DNA of 33,180 nucleotides from Clostridiales bacterium (GTDB lineage: Bacteria; Bacillota; Clostridia; Peptostreptococcales; T1SED10-28): NCBI GenBank assembly GCA_007118655.1, contig SKRE01000129.1:1-33180 (forward strand), read 5' to 3'. The notes beneath the pieces were generated by a model. That model searched no databases. It was not told the origin of the DNA and saw only the letters and a program-made list of their open reading frames with translations. A program made the position numbers and the translations under genes. Shown here piece after piece: positions 1 through 8,164 of this stretch (positions within the stretch are counted from its first letter, which is position 1; each line of letters opens with the position of its first letter).

Positions 1-20
1 AAAGCCTTAGGAGGAGTCAA

Positions 21-1301
21 ATGAAAACAATGATTTTAGAAACCTTAACCCATGAAATAAAGCCCACGGTGGGATGTACGGAACCGGTGGCAGTGGCCTA
101 TGCCGCAGCCTTAGCCGGAGAACTGCTGGAAGAAGAGCTGCTTGGGTTAAGGGTATTGGTAAACTCCAATCTTTATAAGAATGGGATGGGGGTATATGTG
201 CCGGGGACCACAAAAAAAGGACTTCATTGGGCCGCAGCCCTTGGGGCCTTGGTGGGAGACGGAAAAAAGGCCTTAGAGGTGCTGGAAAATATTCCAAGGG
301 ACAGTGAAGCCATGGGACTGGAGTTTTTAAACAATTATCCGGTCAAGGTGGACTTTCTGGAAAAAAAACCGGAAGTCTATGTCGAGGTCAAGGCTTGGGG
401 AGCTGAGCACAACAGTCGGATCCTTATCCAACATAGTCATGAGAATGTGGTGTTAAAGGAAAGGAACGGGAAAACCCTTTATGTAAAAGAAGCTGAAAAT
501 CGAGAAGAGAAATCCCAAGCATTTCTTAGGGAGGATTTAAATATAAAAGCCCTGATGGAATCGATCAATCAGTTCTCAAAGGAAGAACTGAGCTTTTTAA
601 TCCCGGTGATTGAGAAAAACTGCAGTATCGGAAACAAGGGAACCTCCGAGAAGCTGGGCATGGGGGTGGGCTACACCTTAAAAAAATTAATGGATAAACA
701 AACCATCGGAAACGATGTCTTAAATGAAGCGAAGGCCCTGACCGCCGGGGCCTCCGATGCCAGAATGTCAGGGGTGCCTTATACGGTTTACAGCTGTGCC
801 GGCAGCGGCAATCAAGGGTTGGCCGCTTCCCTTCCCGTCATCGTTATGGCAAAGGAGGCAGGTCTTACGGAAGAAGGTCTGCTTCAAGGGTTGGCCCTTA
901 GTTTTATGGTGACCATTTATGTCAAAAATAAAATCGGAAGACTCTCCCCTCTTTGCGGCTGCGGCATTGCTGCAGGGGTTGGAAGCGCCGTGGCCATGGG
1001 AGCATTTTTGGAAATGTCTTCAATGGAAATTGAAAACGGGATCCAAAATATCATCGGAAATCTTACGGGAATGATCTGTGACGGAGCAAAACCCGGTTGT
1101 GCATTAAAACTATCCACTTCCGTCGGCACCGTAATGGAAATGATGCTATTAGCCAAGGAAGGCACGTATATTTCCCATAATGAAGGAATTACAGGAAAAA
1201 GTGTGCAAAAAAGCATTGAAAACCTGGGAGCCCTTAGCCTGGAAGGCATGGGAAATGCGGATGATTTAATTTTAAAGATTATGGTGGATCAAAATCAGTA
1301 G
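21..1301 (+). CDS. cyuA: L-cysteine desulfidase / UPF0597 (CyuA/YhaM-like; serine dehydratase alpha-like) family protein
   Basis: Full ORF with AGGAGT RBS at about 10-15. N-terminus 'HEIKPTVGCTEPVAVAYAAALAGE' and the later 'GNKGTSEKLGMGVGYTL', 'AGASDARMSGVPYTVYSCAGSGNQGLAASLPV' and 'SPLCGCGIAAGVGSAVA' blocks match my knowledge of the UPF0597/cysteine desulfidase family. Confidence 0.85.
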   Translation: MKTMILETLTHEIKPTVGCTEPVAVAYAAALAGELLEEELLGLRVLVNSNLYKNGMGVYVPGTTKKGLHWAAALGALVGDGKKALEVLENIPRDSEAMGLEFLNNYPVKVDFLEKKPEVYVEVKAWGAEHNSRILIQHSHENVVLKERNGKTLYVKEAENREEKSQAFLREDLNIKALMESINQFSKEELSFLIPVIEKNCSIGNKGTSEKLGMGVGYTLKKLMDKQTIGNDVLNEAKALTAGASDARMSGVPYTVYSCAGSGNQGLAASLPVIVMAKEAGLTEEGLLQGLALSFMVTIYVKNKIGRLSPLCGCGIAAGVGSAVAMGAFLEMSSMEIENGIQNIIGNLTGMICDGAKPGCALKLSTSVGTVMEMMLLAKEGTYISHNEGITGKSVQKSIENLGALSLEGMGNADDLILKIMVDQNQ

Positions 1302-1312
1302 GGTAAGAGGGG

Positions 1313-3109
1313 ATGACAATGGAGGAAAAGAAACTGAAACTGCAGTCAATTAAAGAAACCGTTGAGCAAATCGCGGAAGTAATAGCCATGGTCCTGGGGA
1401 TTGAAGTGACCATTATCGATCAAAAAGGGGAGCGTCTTTATGTGACCGGGTCTTACAAAGACAGTATCGAGCCCTATGTTTCTTTAGACTCGGTGTTTTC
1501 CGAGGTATTGGAAGGGAAAAAAGATCAGGCCGTAACGGATAAGCTTCAATCCATGACCTGTAGAGAATGCTCTTACCGGGAAAAGTGTTTAGAGCTTGCC
1601 AATCTTTGCGCCCCCATAAGCCTGGACGGAGAGATCTTAGGCCTCATCAGCCTGATTGCCTTTGACGATGATCAGCGCCAGCGCCTGGTGGATAATCAGG
1701 AGGCCTACCGAAAATTCATTGAAAAAATGGCGAATTTCCTGGAGAGTAAAATGATGGAAGAGCTGTCAAAACACCGGATTTCCATTCAAAAGATCCAGCT
1801 GGAGGCGATTTTAAACGGCGTGGATGAAGGGATCATCAGTGTAGACGCCAAGGGAGAAATTCTCTTTATCAACGAAAATGCAGAAAAATTACTGGGAAAA
1901 CCGGAGGAATGGCTTAAGGGGCGGTCTTTATCAAAGGTTTTTCTCCACTTTGAACGAATCGAAAAAGCCTTAAAGGAAATTACCTACAACAAAAAGAAAA
2001 CCAAGCCCCTTATTTCCAAACCCTTAGCGGCTAAAAACGGAAAAGATACGCGGTTTTTCCTCGGAAACTACAACCCGGTTCGAAAAGAGGGAACGGATAT
2101 CGGAGGAATCTTAAGTTTTCGTCCCTATAAAGATGTCTATCAAATGGCCCAGGAGGTTCACCGGGAAGAGGCCTTTGTGGGTTTTGACTCCATTATCGGA
2201 GAGAGTCCCGCCCTGGAAGAAACCATGAAAATAGCCAAGGTGGCGGCCAGACAAAATTCCACGGTACTGATCCAGGGGGAAAGCGGTACGGGAAAGGAAA
2301 TGTTTGCAAAGGCCATTCACCTAGCAAGCCCGAGACGGGAGAAAAACTTTGTACCCATAAACTGCGGATCCATTCCCGAAGCCCTGTTGGAAAGTGAATT
2401 ATTCGGTTATGAGCCCGGGGCCTTTACCGATGCCAGCAAAAAAGGAAAAGAGGGGAAATTTCTGAAGGCCCATGAAGGCACGATTTTTCTGGATGAAATC
2501 GGAGACATGCCCATGAATCTTCAGGTAAAACTGTTGCGCTTTTTAGAGGATGGGGTGATTGAACCCCTAGGATCCACAAAGGCGGAGCATGTTCAGGTCC
2601 GGGCAATTGCAGCGACAAATCAAAACTTGGAAGATCTTATGAAAAAAAAGCTGTTTCGGGAAGATCTTTTTTATCGGCTGAATGTGGTTCCCGTAATCAT
2701 TCCTCCTCTCAGGGAGCGAAAAGAGGATATTGAAACCCTGGCGGAGGTGTTTCTTCGACGCTACGAAGAACGTTTTGAAAAAGAGGCGAAGCATCTTTCC
2801 CCGGAAGCCAAAAAGGCCTTAATCGCCTACTCCTGGCCGGGAAATGTCCGGGAACTGGAAAATTGCATGGAGTATGCGTTGAACGTCTCAAAGTCCCGGG
2901 TCATCTATAAAGAGGATTTGCAGCAGCGGGTGCTGGGGGAAAAAGGCAAAAATGAGGAAAATGAAACAATCGAACCTTTGGAAATACTGGAAGAAAAGAT
3001 GATCAAAAAGGCATTGAGCCGTTGCTCCAGTACCAAGGAAGCCGCAAAGCTTCTTGGCATTGGACAAGCGACGATCTATCGGAAAATGAAAAAATATGAT
3101 ATATCCTAA
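1313..3109 (+). CDS. Sigma54-dependent transcriptional activator: N-terminal Cys-containing sensor domain, PAS domain, AAA+ domain, Fis-type HTH
   Basis: Walker A 'GESGTGKEMFAKAIH', 'GAFTDA' at the GAFTGA position, Walker B 'GTIFLDEIGDMP', 'RAIAATNQNLEDL', 'FREDLFYRLNVVPVIIPPLRERKEDI', 'YSWPGNVRELEN', C-terminal 'TKEAAKLLGIGQATIYRKMKKY' HTH. PAS-like 'AILNGVDEGIISVDAKGEILFINENAEKLLG'. Confidence 0.92.
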   Translation: MTMEEKKLKLQSIKETVEQIAEVIAMVLGIEVTIIDQKGERLYVTGSYKDSIEPYVSLDSVFSEVLEGKKDQAVTDKLQSMTCRECSYREKCLELANLCAPISLDGEILGLISLIAFDDDQRQRLVDNQEAYRKFIEKMANFLESKMMEELSKHRISIQKIQLEAILNGVDEGIISVDAKGEILFINENAEKLLGKPEEWLKGRSLSKVFLHFERIEKALKEITYNKKKTKPLISKPLAAKNGKDTRFFLGNYNPVRKEGTDIGGILSFRPYKDVYQMAQEVHREEAFVGFDSIIGESPALEETMKIAKVAARQNSTVLIQGESGTGKEMFAKAIHLASPRREKNFVPINCGSIPEALLESELFGYEPGAFTDASKKGKEGKFLKAHEGTIFLDEIGDMPMNLQVKLLRFLEDGVIEPLGSTKAEHVQVRAIAATNQNLEDLMKKKLFREDLFYRLNVVPVIIPPLRERKEDIETLAEVFLRRYEERFEKEAKHLSPEAKKALIAYSWPGNVRELENCMEYALNVSKSRVIYKEDLQQRVLGEKGKNEENETIEPLEILEEKMIKKALSRCSSTKEAAKLLGIGQATIYRKMKKYDIS

Positions 3110-3149
3110 GCATCGGAAGACTTATAACAATAATACAAGGGATTATCTG

Positions 3150-3178
3150 TTGACAATTTAACAATGAAGACATAAAAT
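3150..3178 (+). promoter_or_regulatory. Putative sigma-A promoter for the ArsR-family gene
   Basis: TTGACA (3150-3155), 17-bp spacer, TAAAAT (3173-3178). Confidence 0.7.
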
Positions 3179-3227
3179 TAAGACAATAACAGGCAGAAGT
3201 ACTTTGTCTAAAAGAGGAGACGGTTAT

Positions 3228-3578
3228 ATGGAGATTGTGGAAATTTTAAAAGCCCTGGGAGATGAGACACGGGTTCGAATAATACATCTCGTCCAGGAAA
3301 AGCCCTTATGTGTCTGTGAAATTCAAGAAATCCTCGGAATCTCTCAATCCAATACTTCGAGGCATCTTATTAAACTGAAAAATGCAAAACTGATAACAGG
3401 AGACAAAAAAGCACAATGGGTGTATTATTCCTTAGCCCCGGACACTTTTCAGAAATACTCTTTTTTAGAGGCCTTCATGGGGAACCTGAACACCTACAAG
3501 GATTTAGAAAGTGACCGCCGGGCTTTAAAAACTTTACAGGAAAAAGGATTTTCCTGTGAAAATTTGAAGAAAAACTAG
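3228..3578 (+). CDS. ArsR/SmtB family winged-helix repressor (ORF track starts at TTG 3204; ATG at 3228 preferred)
   Basis: 'ILKALGDETRVRIIHLVQEKPLCVCEIQEILGISQSNTSRHLIKLKNAKLITGDKKAQWVYYSL' is a typical ArsR wHTH. RBS AGAGGAGA lies upstream of ATG 3228. Confidence 0.88.
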   Translation: MEIVEILKALGDETRVRIIHLVQEKPLCVCEIQEILGISQSNTSRHLIKLKNAKLITGDKKAQWVYYSLAPDTFQKYSFLEAFMGNLNTYKDLESDRRALKTLQEKGFSCENLKKN

Positions 3579-3606
3579 ACTTTCCCATAACGGAAAGTCT
3601 TTTTTT
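3577..3606 (+). terminator. Rho-independent terminator after the ArsR-family gene (overlaps its stop codon)
   Basis: AGACTTTCC-CATAAC-GGAAAGTCT followed by TTTTTT; perfect 9-bp stem. Confidence 0.9.
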
Positions 3607-3645
3607 GAAAAAGAATCAGAATACAATCAAAGAAAGGAAAAATCT

Positions 3646-4881
3646 ATGAATGCAGAAATTTTATCCGTCGGTACGGAACTGTTGCTTGGAGACATCGTTA
3701 ATACCAATACCCAATATATCGCCAAGGGCTTAGCGGAGCTGGGGATTAATGTATATCGCCAGTCCGTAGTGGGAGACAACCGAAACCGACTCAAAAAAAG
3801 CATGGAAGAGAGTCTTGAGCGGGCGGATCTTCTAATTATCACCGGGGGACTGGGTCCCACAAAGGATGACCTGACCCGAGAAGTTGCAGCGGAGGTTTTG
3901 AATAAAAAACTGATCCTCGACGAAAGTATTTTACAGGGGATTCAAGGTTTTTTTGATCAAATTAAGGTTCCAATGGAAAAAAGCAATCATAAACAGGCCT
4001 ATCTGCCGGAAGGGGCTTCGGCCATTGAAAATCCCCAGGGCACTTCCCCGGGTATTTTAATCGAGGGGGAGGGTAAAATTGTAATGATGCTTCCGGGACC
4101 ACCAAGAGAGCTTCAGCCTATGTTTGATAATCATGTTAAACCCTATCTCAGCAAATACGCTCAAGGGATTGTAAAATCCAAGGTCTTAAATATTTTCGGT
4201 ATGGGAGAAAGTACCATGGAAGCCCTGGTGGAGGACCTTATTGAAGAACAGCACAATCCTTCCATTGCCCCTTACTGCATGGACCAGGGGCTAATTCTCA
4301 GGATCACCGCAAGGGCGGGAAAAGAAAGCACAGCGGATGAACTGATCCGATCCCTGGAAGAAAAGGTAAAGGCCCGCCTAGGAGAGTATATATACGGTTC
4401 CGATAATGAAAGCCTGGAGGAGGTCGTGGTGAAATTCTTAAAAAATAAAGGCTACACCCTTAGTGTTGCAGAGTCCTGCACCGGGGGTCTGATCGCCGCA
4501 AGCATCACAAATGTTTCCGGTGCTTCAGAAGTATTCCCCCTGTCCATCGTTACCTATAGCGACGCATCTAAAATCAATTTGCTGGAGGTTCCCAAAGACA
4601 CGCTGACAGGCCAAGGTGCAGTAAGCAAGGAAACCGCAATTGCCATGGCAAAAGGGATTCAAAAAGTCGGCGGAACCACCATGGGACTATCCATTACAGG
4701 AATTGCCGGTCCCGGGGGAGGAACGGATAAAACCCCCGTGGGCCTGGTGCATATCGCCTTAGCATTCAAGGACCAAGTCTTCCACGAAGAAAAAAATCTC
4801 CTGGGAGACCGAAATCGAATTCGTCTCTTTGCGGCGAAACATGGGTTAAATCTTGTTCGAAAAGCGGTGAGGGAACAATGA
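3646..4881 (+). CDS. cinA: CinA family protein (competence/damage-inducible protein A; MoCF domain plus nicotinamide-nucleotide amidohydrolase domain)
   Basis: 'MNAEILSVGTELLLGDIVNTNTQYIAKGLAELGINVYRQSVVGDN', 'LLIITGGLGPTKDDLTRE', C-terminal 'LSVAESCTGGLIAASITNVSGAS...YSDASK' and 'SITGIAGPGGGTDKTPVGLVHIAL'. Confidence 0.95.
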   Translation: MNAEILSVGTELLLGDIVNTNTQYIAKGLAELGINVYRQSVVGDNRNRLKKSMEESLERADLLIITGGLGPTKDDLTREVAAEVLNKKLILDESILQGIQGFFDQIKVPMEKSNHKQAYLPEGASAIENPQGTSPGILIEGEGKIVMMLPGPPRELQPMFDNHVKPYLSKYAQGIVKSKVLNIFGMGESTMEALVEDLIEEQHNPSIAPYCMDQGLILRITARAGKESTADELIRSLEEKVKARLGEYIYGSDNESLEEVVVKFLKNKGYTLSVAESCTGGLIAASITNVSGASEVFPLSIVTYSDASKINLLEVPKDTLTGQGAVSKETAIAMAKGIQKVGGTTMGLSITGIAGPGGGTDKTPVGLVHIALAFKDQVFHEEKNLLGDRNRIRLFAAKHGLNLVRKAVREQ

Positions 4882-6110
4882 CTGCAAAAAAAGTCCTGAT
4901 TGTCGGCGGCGGTGCCAGCGGATTAGCCGCTGCCATTTCTGCAGCAAGAAAAGGGGGAGAGGTGGTTCTCATCGAGGGTCTGAACCGGGTGGGCAAGAAA
5001 ATTCTTGCCACGGGAAACGGACGATGCAATTTATCGAACATCACCGCGAATATAACCCATTATCATGGGGAGAATCCAAAATTTATTGAAGGGGCCTTCA
5101 CCCAGGTGGATGTGGAGGAAACCCTTCGCTTTTTCCAGTTGTTGGGATTGGAGACGAAGGTGGAAGATGAGGGGAAGGTTTACCCGATATCGGATCAAGG
5201 CAGCAGTGTCTTGGATCTGCTGCGCTATGAAGTAGAAAAATTAGAGGTTAATCAAATCCTGGAGGATCCTGTGAGGACCCTTCAAAAAAAAGACAACCGA
5301 TTTATTCTGGAGACGGAATCCAAAAGAAAAATTACCGGAGACGCTGTTATTCTGGCCACAGGAGGAATGTCGGCCCCGAAACTGGGCTCCAAGGGCAGCG
5401 GATACGATTTGGGAAAAAGTGTGGGCCATGGACTGACACCGGTGTTTCCCGCTCTGGTACAGATCAAATGCGATAATCGCAGCTTTCGAAGTTTAAAAGG
5501 CGTAAAAATTCAGGGAAGCATTAAACTGGAAGCGGAAGGAAAAGTGTTGAGAAAAGAACAGGGAGAAGTGCTGTTTACGGATTATGGGGTTTCCGGGCCG
5601 CCGGTGCTGCAGCTTAGCCGGGGTGTTCAGGAATGTCTGCAAAAAAACCGGGTGCCCTGGGTGGTTTTGGACTTTTTTCCCGAGGCCGGGGAGGAAAAAA
5701 TTTATGAAACCCTATGGATGCTGGTGAGCTTGGACGGGAAAAAACCCTTTGATTTCAGCCTGATCGGGATTCTTAATAAAAAAGTGATTCCCGTTATTTT
5801 AAAAGAAATCGGCATCACCAACATGAAAAAAGCCTGTGAAGAGGTCACCGATAAAGAAATCCAAAGATTAGCCAAGATTTTAAAGAATTGCCGGCTAAAG
5901 TCTACGGGTACCCTGTCCTGGAAGGACTCCCAGGTTACAGCGGGGGGGATTCGAACCGATGAGGTGAATCCAAAGACCTTAGAATCAAAAAAAATAAAGG
6001 GGCTCTATTTTGCCGGGGAGATCCTGGACGTGGATGGAGACTGCGGCGGATTTAACCTGCAGTGGGCCTGGTCCTCGGGGATCATCGCCGGAGAAAAAGC
6101 CGCAGAATGA
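4878..6110 (+). CDS. NAD(P)/FAD-dependent oxidoreductase, HI0933/BaiN-like flavoprotein
   Basis: 'KKVLIVGGGASGLAAAISAARKGGEVVLIEGLNRVGKKILATGNGRCNLSN' and C-terminal 'GLYFAGEILDVDGDCGGFNLQWAWSSGIIAGEKA'. ATGA overlap with the cinA stop suggests translational coupling. Confidence 0.92.
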   Translation: MTAKKVLIVGGGASGLAAAISAARKGGEVVLIEGLNRVGKKILATGNGRCNLSNITANITHYHGENPKFIEGAFTQVDVEETLRFFQLLGLETKVEDEGKVYPISDQGSSVLDLLRYEVEKLEVNQILEDPVRTLQKKDNRFILETESKRKITGDAVILATGGMSAPKLGSKGSGYDLGKSVGHGLTPVFPALVQIKCDNRSFRSLKGVKIQGSIKLEAEGKVLRKEQGEVLFTDYGVSGPPVLQLSRGVQECLQKNRVPWVVLDFFPEAGEEKIYETLWMLVSLDGKKPFDFSLIGILNKKVIPVILKEIGITNMKKACEEVTDKEIQRLAKILKNCRLKSTGTLSWKDSQVTAGGIRTDEVNPKTLESKKIKGLYFAGEILDVDGDCGGFNLQWAWSSGIIAGEKAAE

Positions 6111-6127
6111 AAAAGCTCCAGAACAAT

Positions 6128-6170
6128 AAAAAAGGCAGCCCAAGCAATGAACCGCCGGCCGCTTTTTTTT
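6128..6170. terminator. Bidirectional terminator between convergent genes
   Basis: AAAAAAGGCAGCC ... GGCCGCTTTTTTTT, imperfect stem (one G-U, one A-C mismatch) with A-run and T-run on the two sides, between convergent ORFs. Confidence 0.65.
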
Positions 6171-7797
6171 ATTTGTTTTTAGGAATTTTTACGTAAAAGT
6201 GGTTTCCATCCTGATCCACGATTAGATCAACGGTGCCCTGGTGTTTTTCAATCAAAGACTGTACCATATAGAGGCCGAATCCGTCGCCTTTCTCTTTGGT
6301 AGTGAATCCTTTCTCGAAAATTCGGGACTGATCCTCCCGGGGAATCAAGGGGATGTTGTTGCTGACCTTAAATACATACCAGTTTTCTTCTTCAGAGAGT
6401 GCAATGTTTAATACACGGTGCTTTTCAGGATAGAGGGCCATGGTCTCAACCGCATTCTTTATTAAATTGCTAAGGGCCTTTACTAAGTCATAAATATTAA
6501 TCGGCAGGGAAGTGGGAAGTTCCGTGGTTTGAATATTGACCTCAATTCCCTGTTCTTTTCCTTTCTGCAGTGCATCATACATTACCACTTCAAGTTCCGG
6601 AATACCGATTTCATAAGTATCGTAAATCATTTTTCCCTGTCCCGATATTTTGTTTAAGTATTTTAATGCCCGGTCCCCGTGACCAAGGTGAAGCAGTCCC
6701 TGTATGATCTGTAAATGATTGGAGAAATCGTGTTTGTACATTCGGAGTTTCTCATTGAGTTCTTCACTTAAGGTTAAGCGATAATGGGCGGTCTCTTTTT
6801 GGGAGGCAATATTGGAAATAATAATTATTTCAATGAAAACCCATAGAGAAATCAACGTACTGATTAAGATCATCAAATAGAGATTCAGTCGAAGGGGTCC
6901 CTCGATGGAATGGGTTAAATATGCTTCAGGAATCCTCGCGGTGAGGATCCCGGGAAAAGACTCCAGGGAAACCGAGTAGAAAACCTTAGGCTCTCCCTCT
7001 ACAACTAAGGTATTAAAATCCCGGGTCTCAAAAATCCCGGCCCGAAGGTCCATGGGAAAAGCCTGCTCTTCTGCTGCATTCAAGGGCTCTTCCTGATGGT
7101 TCCACAGGGCTAAGCGGCCCCCTTCCCCAATGAAAACATTCTGATAGAGTTCCATGAAGTTATCCCGGTCGATGATGGAAATGAGATAACCCACCAGGGC
7201 ATTGCCCTCCAGGTTTTTAAGACTCTGGACATACACAAGGCTTTGGGAGATTTCCTCCTTGGAATTTTCCTCATAGTAAACCGGATTATAGATCTCTTCC
7301 GAAGGTAAAAAATGCCAGCCCTCTTCCAGAACTTCTGCGGTTAAATCCTGATAAAATGAACTTCCGCTGATGTCTTCATGCCAAAAGTCCTCGGGGGAAA
7401 AATGATCCCCTTCCAAGGTGAATACGCTGCTGTGACGCAGGTAAGGTGAAGAATTTTCTATATCCGTCATCTGCCGGTCCATATAGAGATGAAAATTATC
7501 CCGGCCCGGTTCGGGGAGCAGGTAATAATCCTCCACCCCTTTTTGAATACCCGGCTGGCTGGCCCGGTCTTCAAGAAGATTCTGGATATCCACCGCGGTT
7601 TGATCGAGGGATGCGGCGGTTCTATGTAGGGACTCTTCGATATTGGTGAGTTTATCCTCTCTTACCGCACTGATGGTTTGCCGTTGGATAAAAAAAACAT
7701 TAAATAAAATTGGAAGATAGATTAAAACTAAAAACAGGGCAAGTAAACGAACCTGCAACGGTCGTTTCTCTTTGATTAAATACAGTATTTTTTTCAT
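6169..7797 (-). CDS. Membrane sensor histidine kinase with SpoOB-type phosphoacceptor helix and HATPase_c domain; no adjacent response regulator
   Basis: N-terminal TM, extracytoplasmic region of about 260 aa, second TM 'LYLMILISTLISLWVFIEIIIIS', H-box 'MYKHDFSNHLQIIQGLLHLGHGDRALKYL', N-box 'LSNLIKNAVETM', G-box 'IFEKGFTTKEKGDGFGLYMVQSLIEKHQG'. Confidence 0.88.
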   Translation of the reverse strand: MKKILYLIKEKRPLQVRLLALFLVLIYLPILFNVFFIQRQTISAVREDKLTNIEESLHRTAASLDQTAVDIQNLLEDRASQPGIQKGVEDYYLLPEPGRDNFHLYMDRQMTDIENSSPYLRHSSVFTLEGDHFSPEDFWHEDISGSSFYQDLTAEVLEEGWHFLPSEEIYNPVYYEENSKEEISQSLVYVQSLKNLEGNALVGYLISIIDRDNFMELYQNVFIGEGGRLALWNHQEEPLNAAEEQAFPMDLRAGIFETRDFNTLVVEGEPKVFYSVSLESFPGILTARIPEAYLTHSIEGPLRLNLYLMILISTLISLWVFIEIIIISNIASQKETAHYRLTLSEELNEKLRMYKHDFSNHLQIIQGLLHLGHGDRALKYLNKISGQGKMIYDTYEIGIPELEVVMYDALQKGKEQGIEVNIQTTELPTSLPINIYDLVKALSNLIKNAVETMALYPEKHRVLNIALSEEENWYVFKVSNNIPLIPREDQSRIFEKGFTTKEKGDGFGLYMVQSLIEKHQGTVDLIVDQDGNHFYVKIPKNK

Positions 7798-8013
7798 AAA
7801 GTCGCTGCCTCCGATTAATGGAATGGTTATAAATTAAGTATAGCGGTAAATTCGACATAATTCAACAAAATTTGAGGCCGAAAAACCTTAATCCTTAGGA
7901 ATAATTATAGAAAGAGAAATTATTATCGAAGGAAGTTGATTAAAACTGAATTCATTTAACAAGAAAAGGGGAACACAAAACCTATGGAATGCAGGTTATA
8001 GAACAATGGACCT

Positions 8014-8032
8014 AAAGTTTTGCTAAAACTTT
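8014..8032. promoter_or_regulatory. Palindrome AAAGTTTT-GCT-AAAACTTT upstream of the PFOR gene (candidate operator)
   Basis: Perfect 8-bp inverted repeat with 3-nt spacer in the divergent intergenic region, about 130 bp before the PFOR start. Confidence 0.45.
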
Positions 8033-8164
8033 TTAAGCTTTACACAAATTCCCCCTATAAAAAGATTGCTTTTTTTACTATAATGGAACCATGTGCAAGC
8101 TGGTTTGAAGACTTTTTCTAATTTGTTAAAAGTACATCAATATTATATAAAGGGAGGAATGAAA

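Noticed and set aside
8035-8070. Rex-type operator upstream of PFOR
   Set aside because: Sequence near 8020-8040 does not fit TTGTTAA-N4-TTAACAA; the palindrome at 8014-8032 is a different motif.
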